A program made the position numbers and the translations under genes. A stretch of 64,000 bases of DNA from Sva-07 sp963707515 (lineage in GTDB: Bacteria > Actinomycetota > Acidimicrobiia > Acidimicrobiales > Ilumatobacteraceae): contig CAVPQI010000003.1 in NCBI GenBank assembly GCA_963707515.1, positions 682,001-746,000 on the forward strand, written 5' to 3'. A model generated the notes under the pieces. That model was not told the origin of the DNA. It made no database searches and worked only from the letters and a program-made list of their open reading frames with translations. Positions 61,556-64,000 of this stretch are shown piece after piece. Position 1 is the first letter of the stretch, and each line of letters begins with the position of its first letter.

Positions 61556-64000
61556 GTGTCCGACGACCTCCACGACCCAGAGCCGCGCGCCGTCGACGAC
61601 GATCGTGCCGTCGATCCTGTCGATCCGCCGATCCCGCCGATCCTGTCGATCCCGGCGACGAGCCCGACGAGGTCGAACGGGAGTGGGTGGCACTCGACGA
61701 CGAGACGTTGGCGCTCGACGAGGACACGCTGGCCGCCGACGAGCCGCTCGGCGACGACGGCATCCAGCCGGCCGCGCCGTGGTACGCCCGCGCCGGACGG
61801 CGCCTCGTGCGCCGCCCCGTCGACTGGTGGAACCGGCCGTGGGACAACGCCCGGATCATCCGCGTCCTGGTGACCTCGGCGACGCTCGTCACGACCACGG
61901 TCGTGATGATGATGATCGTCCACCTCAACCCGCTGTCGCCGAGCAGCGACCTGATCTTCGACGACACGACACCGACGGGCGGCGACATGGGCGCCCACGT
62001 CTGGGCCCCGGCGTTCCTGCGCGATCACTTCCTGCCGAACTTCCAGCTGTCGGGCTGGAGCATGGACTGGTACGCCGGACTGCCGCTGTACCGCTTCTAC
62101 ATGGTCATCCCGGCGCTGGCGATCGTCGCCCTCGACGTGCTCTTGCCGTACGGGGTGGCGTTCAAGCTGGTCGCCGTCTCCGGGTTGGTCCTGTTCCCGC
62201 TGGCCTGCTGGACGTTCGGTCGGCTCGCCGCGTTCCGTCACCCGATGCCCGAGCTGTTCGCCGTGGCCGGGTTGTGCTTCTTGCTCGACGAGAGCTTCTC
62301 GATCTACGGCGGCAACGTGAAGTCGACGATGGCGGGGGAGTACTCGTTCTCGATCGCCCTCACCTTGGCGATGTTCGGGCTCGGCCTGCTCGCCAACGGA
62401 CTGCGGACCGGGCGCTTCCGGGTTCGGACGGCGATCGTCCTCTCGCTCGCCGCGGTGTCGCACGGCATCGTGTTGATCTTCGTCGCCGTCAGCGCCACGA
62501 TCCTGTGCATCGTCTGGGTCGACCGTCGCCGGGCGGTGTTCGCCGTGACGACGGGCATCACCACATTGCTGCTGTCTGCGTGGTGGGTCGGCCCGTTCCT
62601 GTTCGGTCACGAGTTCATGACCGACATGAAGTACGGGTTCCGTCCCGAGGGCGCCGAGGACTCGTTCTGGGACATGTTCTTCCCGCTCACCGCGCCGTTG
62701 GACTTCTTGATCACGGCGTTGGCGATCATCGGCTTCATCGCCTTGATGTTGCGCCGACAGCTGACGGGGACCGCCCTCGGCATCATCTGTCTGACCTTTG
62801 TCGGCCTCGTCTACCTCACCCGCGACAGCCTGCCGCTGATCGGGTTGCTGTGGAACCCGCGATTGCTGCCGTTCGTCTACCTCACCCGCTACCTGCTGAT
62901 GGTCGTCGGTGCGTTGGCGGTGATCGCCTGGCTCGTCAACGCGATCCGCGACCGCAAGGTGTCGACGCCGCTCAGTGCCGGCGAGGGTGCGATCGGCGCC
63001 GCCGCCATCACGCTGTCGTGCCTCCTGGTGTTCGGCTGGATGTACGAGACGCTGCCGTTCGACGGGCGGGCCACCGAGGGTGATTCGACCGTCTACGCCT
63101 GGGGTCCGTTCCGCAAGACGCCCGACGCCGGACGGGCATTGGCCGACAGCTGGACCCGGTACAACATGAAGGGCTACGAGGGGCGGCCGCAGTACCCGAC
63201 GTACCGCGACCTGATGCTGACGATGGACGACATCGGCCAAGACCGCGGTTGTGGGCGGGCGGTCTACGAGAACAGCGGCGACAACGGTGAGTACGGCACG
63301 ACGATGGCGCTGATGCTGTTGCCGCACTGGACCGACGGTTGCATCGGGTCGATGGAAGGGCTGTTCTTCGAGGCCTCGGGGACCACGCCGTACTCGTTCC
63401 TGCTCACCGGTGCGATCTCGGAGCAGTCGTCGAACCCCGTGCGTCAGCTGCGCTACGTCAACAACGACGGTGCGGTCGGCGTCCAGCACATGCAGGACCT
63501 CGGTGTCCGCTACCTGATGGTGCGCACCGACAAGGCAAAGGCCGAAGCGGCCGAACAACCCGAGCTCGAGCTCGTCACCACCAGCGGGCCGTGGGAGATC
63601 TACGAGCTGCCGACGGCGAGCATCGTCGAGCCGCTCACCGTGCAGCCGATCGTCATCGAGGAGCGTGCCGGCGACCAGCGCGAGCGCAACCTCGAAGTCG
63701 GCACGAGCTGGTTCCAGCGACGCGACGACTGGCCGGCGATGCCGGCGGACGACGGGCCCGACGAGTGGCAGCGAGTGCCCGTGGAGATCGACATGTCGGC
63801 AGCGCGTCGGCGAACCGGGGGACCGCAGCCGCAACGTCGACTACGTCGTGCCGAGCGAGCAGATCGACGTCGTCGAGCTCGATCCGGTGACGGTCAGCAA
63901 CGTCGAGGTCGATCAGCAGTCGATCAGCTTCGACGTCGACCAGATCGGCGTGCCGGTGCTCGTGCGGGTCAGCTACTTCCCGACCTGGGACGCCCACGGC
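61556..64000 (+). CDS. Large GT-C-like membrane protein (PTPS-related/YfhO type), partial, two frameshifts
   Basis: At least 810 residues, continuing past the window end. A charged N terminus (DLHDPEPRAVDDD) shifts frame near 61627 into VEREWVALDDETLA. Then come some 10 helices with GGDMGAHVWAPAF, the first-loop acidic motif of GT-C enzymes, and GWSMDWYAGLPLYRFYM. An extracytoplasmic domain follows, and near 63800 the frame shifts again into DYVVPSEQIDVVELDP. It resembles polyprenyl-glycosyltransferase-like proteins of actinobacterial envelopes. GTG 61556 has CATGAT 8 nt upstream, a weak -10. Confidence 0.75.

Noticed and set aside
61429..63834. An 801-codon minus-strand open frame
   Set aside because: Antisense shadow of the GT-C-like membrane gene; composition is repetitive Arg/Asp/Gln without protein features.

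Overview
The window is high-GC DNA from an actinobacterium. It carries a CofD (F420 biosynthesis) gene, the actinobacterial form of DapD, a DUF3499 protein, a DUF222/HNH protein and a DUF5719 protein beside a large GT2. Cell-wall and envelope genes are laid out much like the mycobacterial Rv3258c-Rv3303c region. Gene style and many leaderless-type promoters suggest a member of the Acidimicrobiia (Ilumatobacter-like), but that placement is inference from family resemblance only.

Layout. 1-2.4 kb: the end of leucyl aminopeptidase, a DUF222/HNH protein and an unknown gene. 2.4-9.0 kb: an accessory-looking block with a proline iminopeptidase, a metallo-beta-lactamase hydrolase, an alpha/beta hydrolase, a ParD/ParE pair and a TetR-FAD monooxygenase operon; two ~80-bp direct repeats flank it. 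9-31 kb: housekeeping and metabolism, including DUF2207, RF3, an aminotransferase, a sirtuin, three EamA-type exporters, a rhodanese-MoeB fusion, an alternative-oxidase-like protein, a class II aldolase, RidA, ThrH, a nitroreductase, a LigD-type polymerase domain, DapD, LysS, an M15 peptidase, an LpdA-like reductase and a TetR regulator. 31-34.3 kb: a SnoaL-like protein and an acyl-CoA carboxylase biotin subunit back to back with its biotin ligase BirA. 34.4-58 kb: an envelope glycan region with an LCP ligase, rmlA-rmlC-rmlB-rmlD (dTDP-L-rhamnose), fcl and gmd (GDP-L-fucose) with a GMP-type nucleotidyltransferase, four GT4-like glycosyltransferases, a Wzx-type flippase, a GT2-membrane giant, DUF5719 and cofD. 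58-64 kb: FtsH, DUF3499, a CPBP protease and a truncated GT-C-like membrane protein.

How it fits together. Nucleotide sugars (dTDP-rhamnose, GDP-mannose, GDP-fucose) would feed the glycosyltransferases, the flippase would export lipid-linked product, and the LCP enzyme would attach glycan to the wall. The biotin ligase sits next to its substrate.

Three window-wide patterns stand out. (1) About 26 transcription units carry TANNNT only 5-10 nt before the start codon, the signature of leaderless mRNAs; I used it to choose starts. (2) Eleven to twelve otherwise conserved genes are broken by single small indels, usually in GC runs, which looks like sequence error rather than gene decay. (3) A palindromic repeat family occurs at three intergenic loci, with one compensatory base-pair change in its stem.
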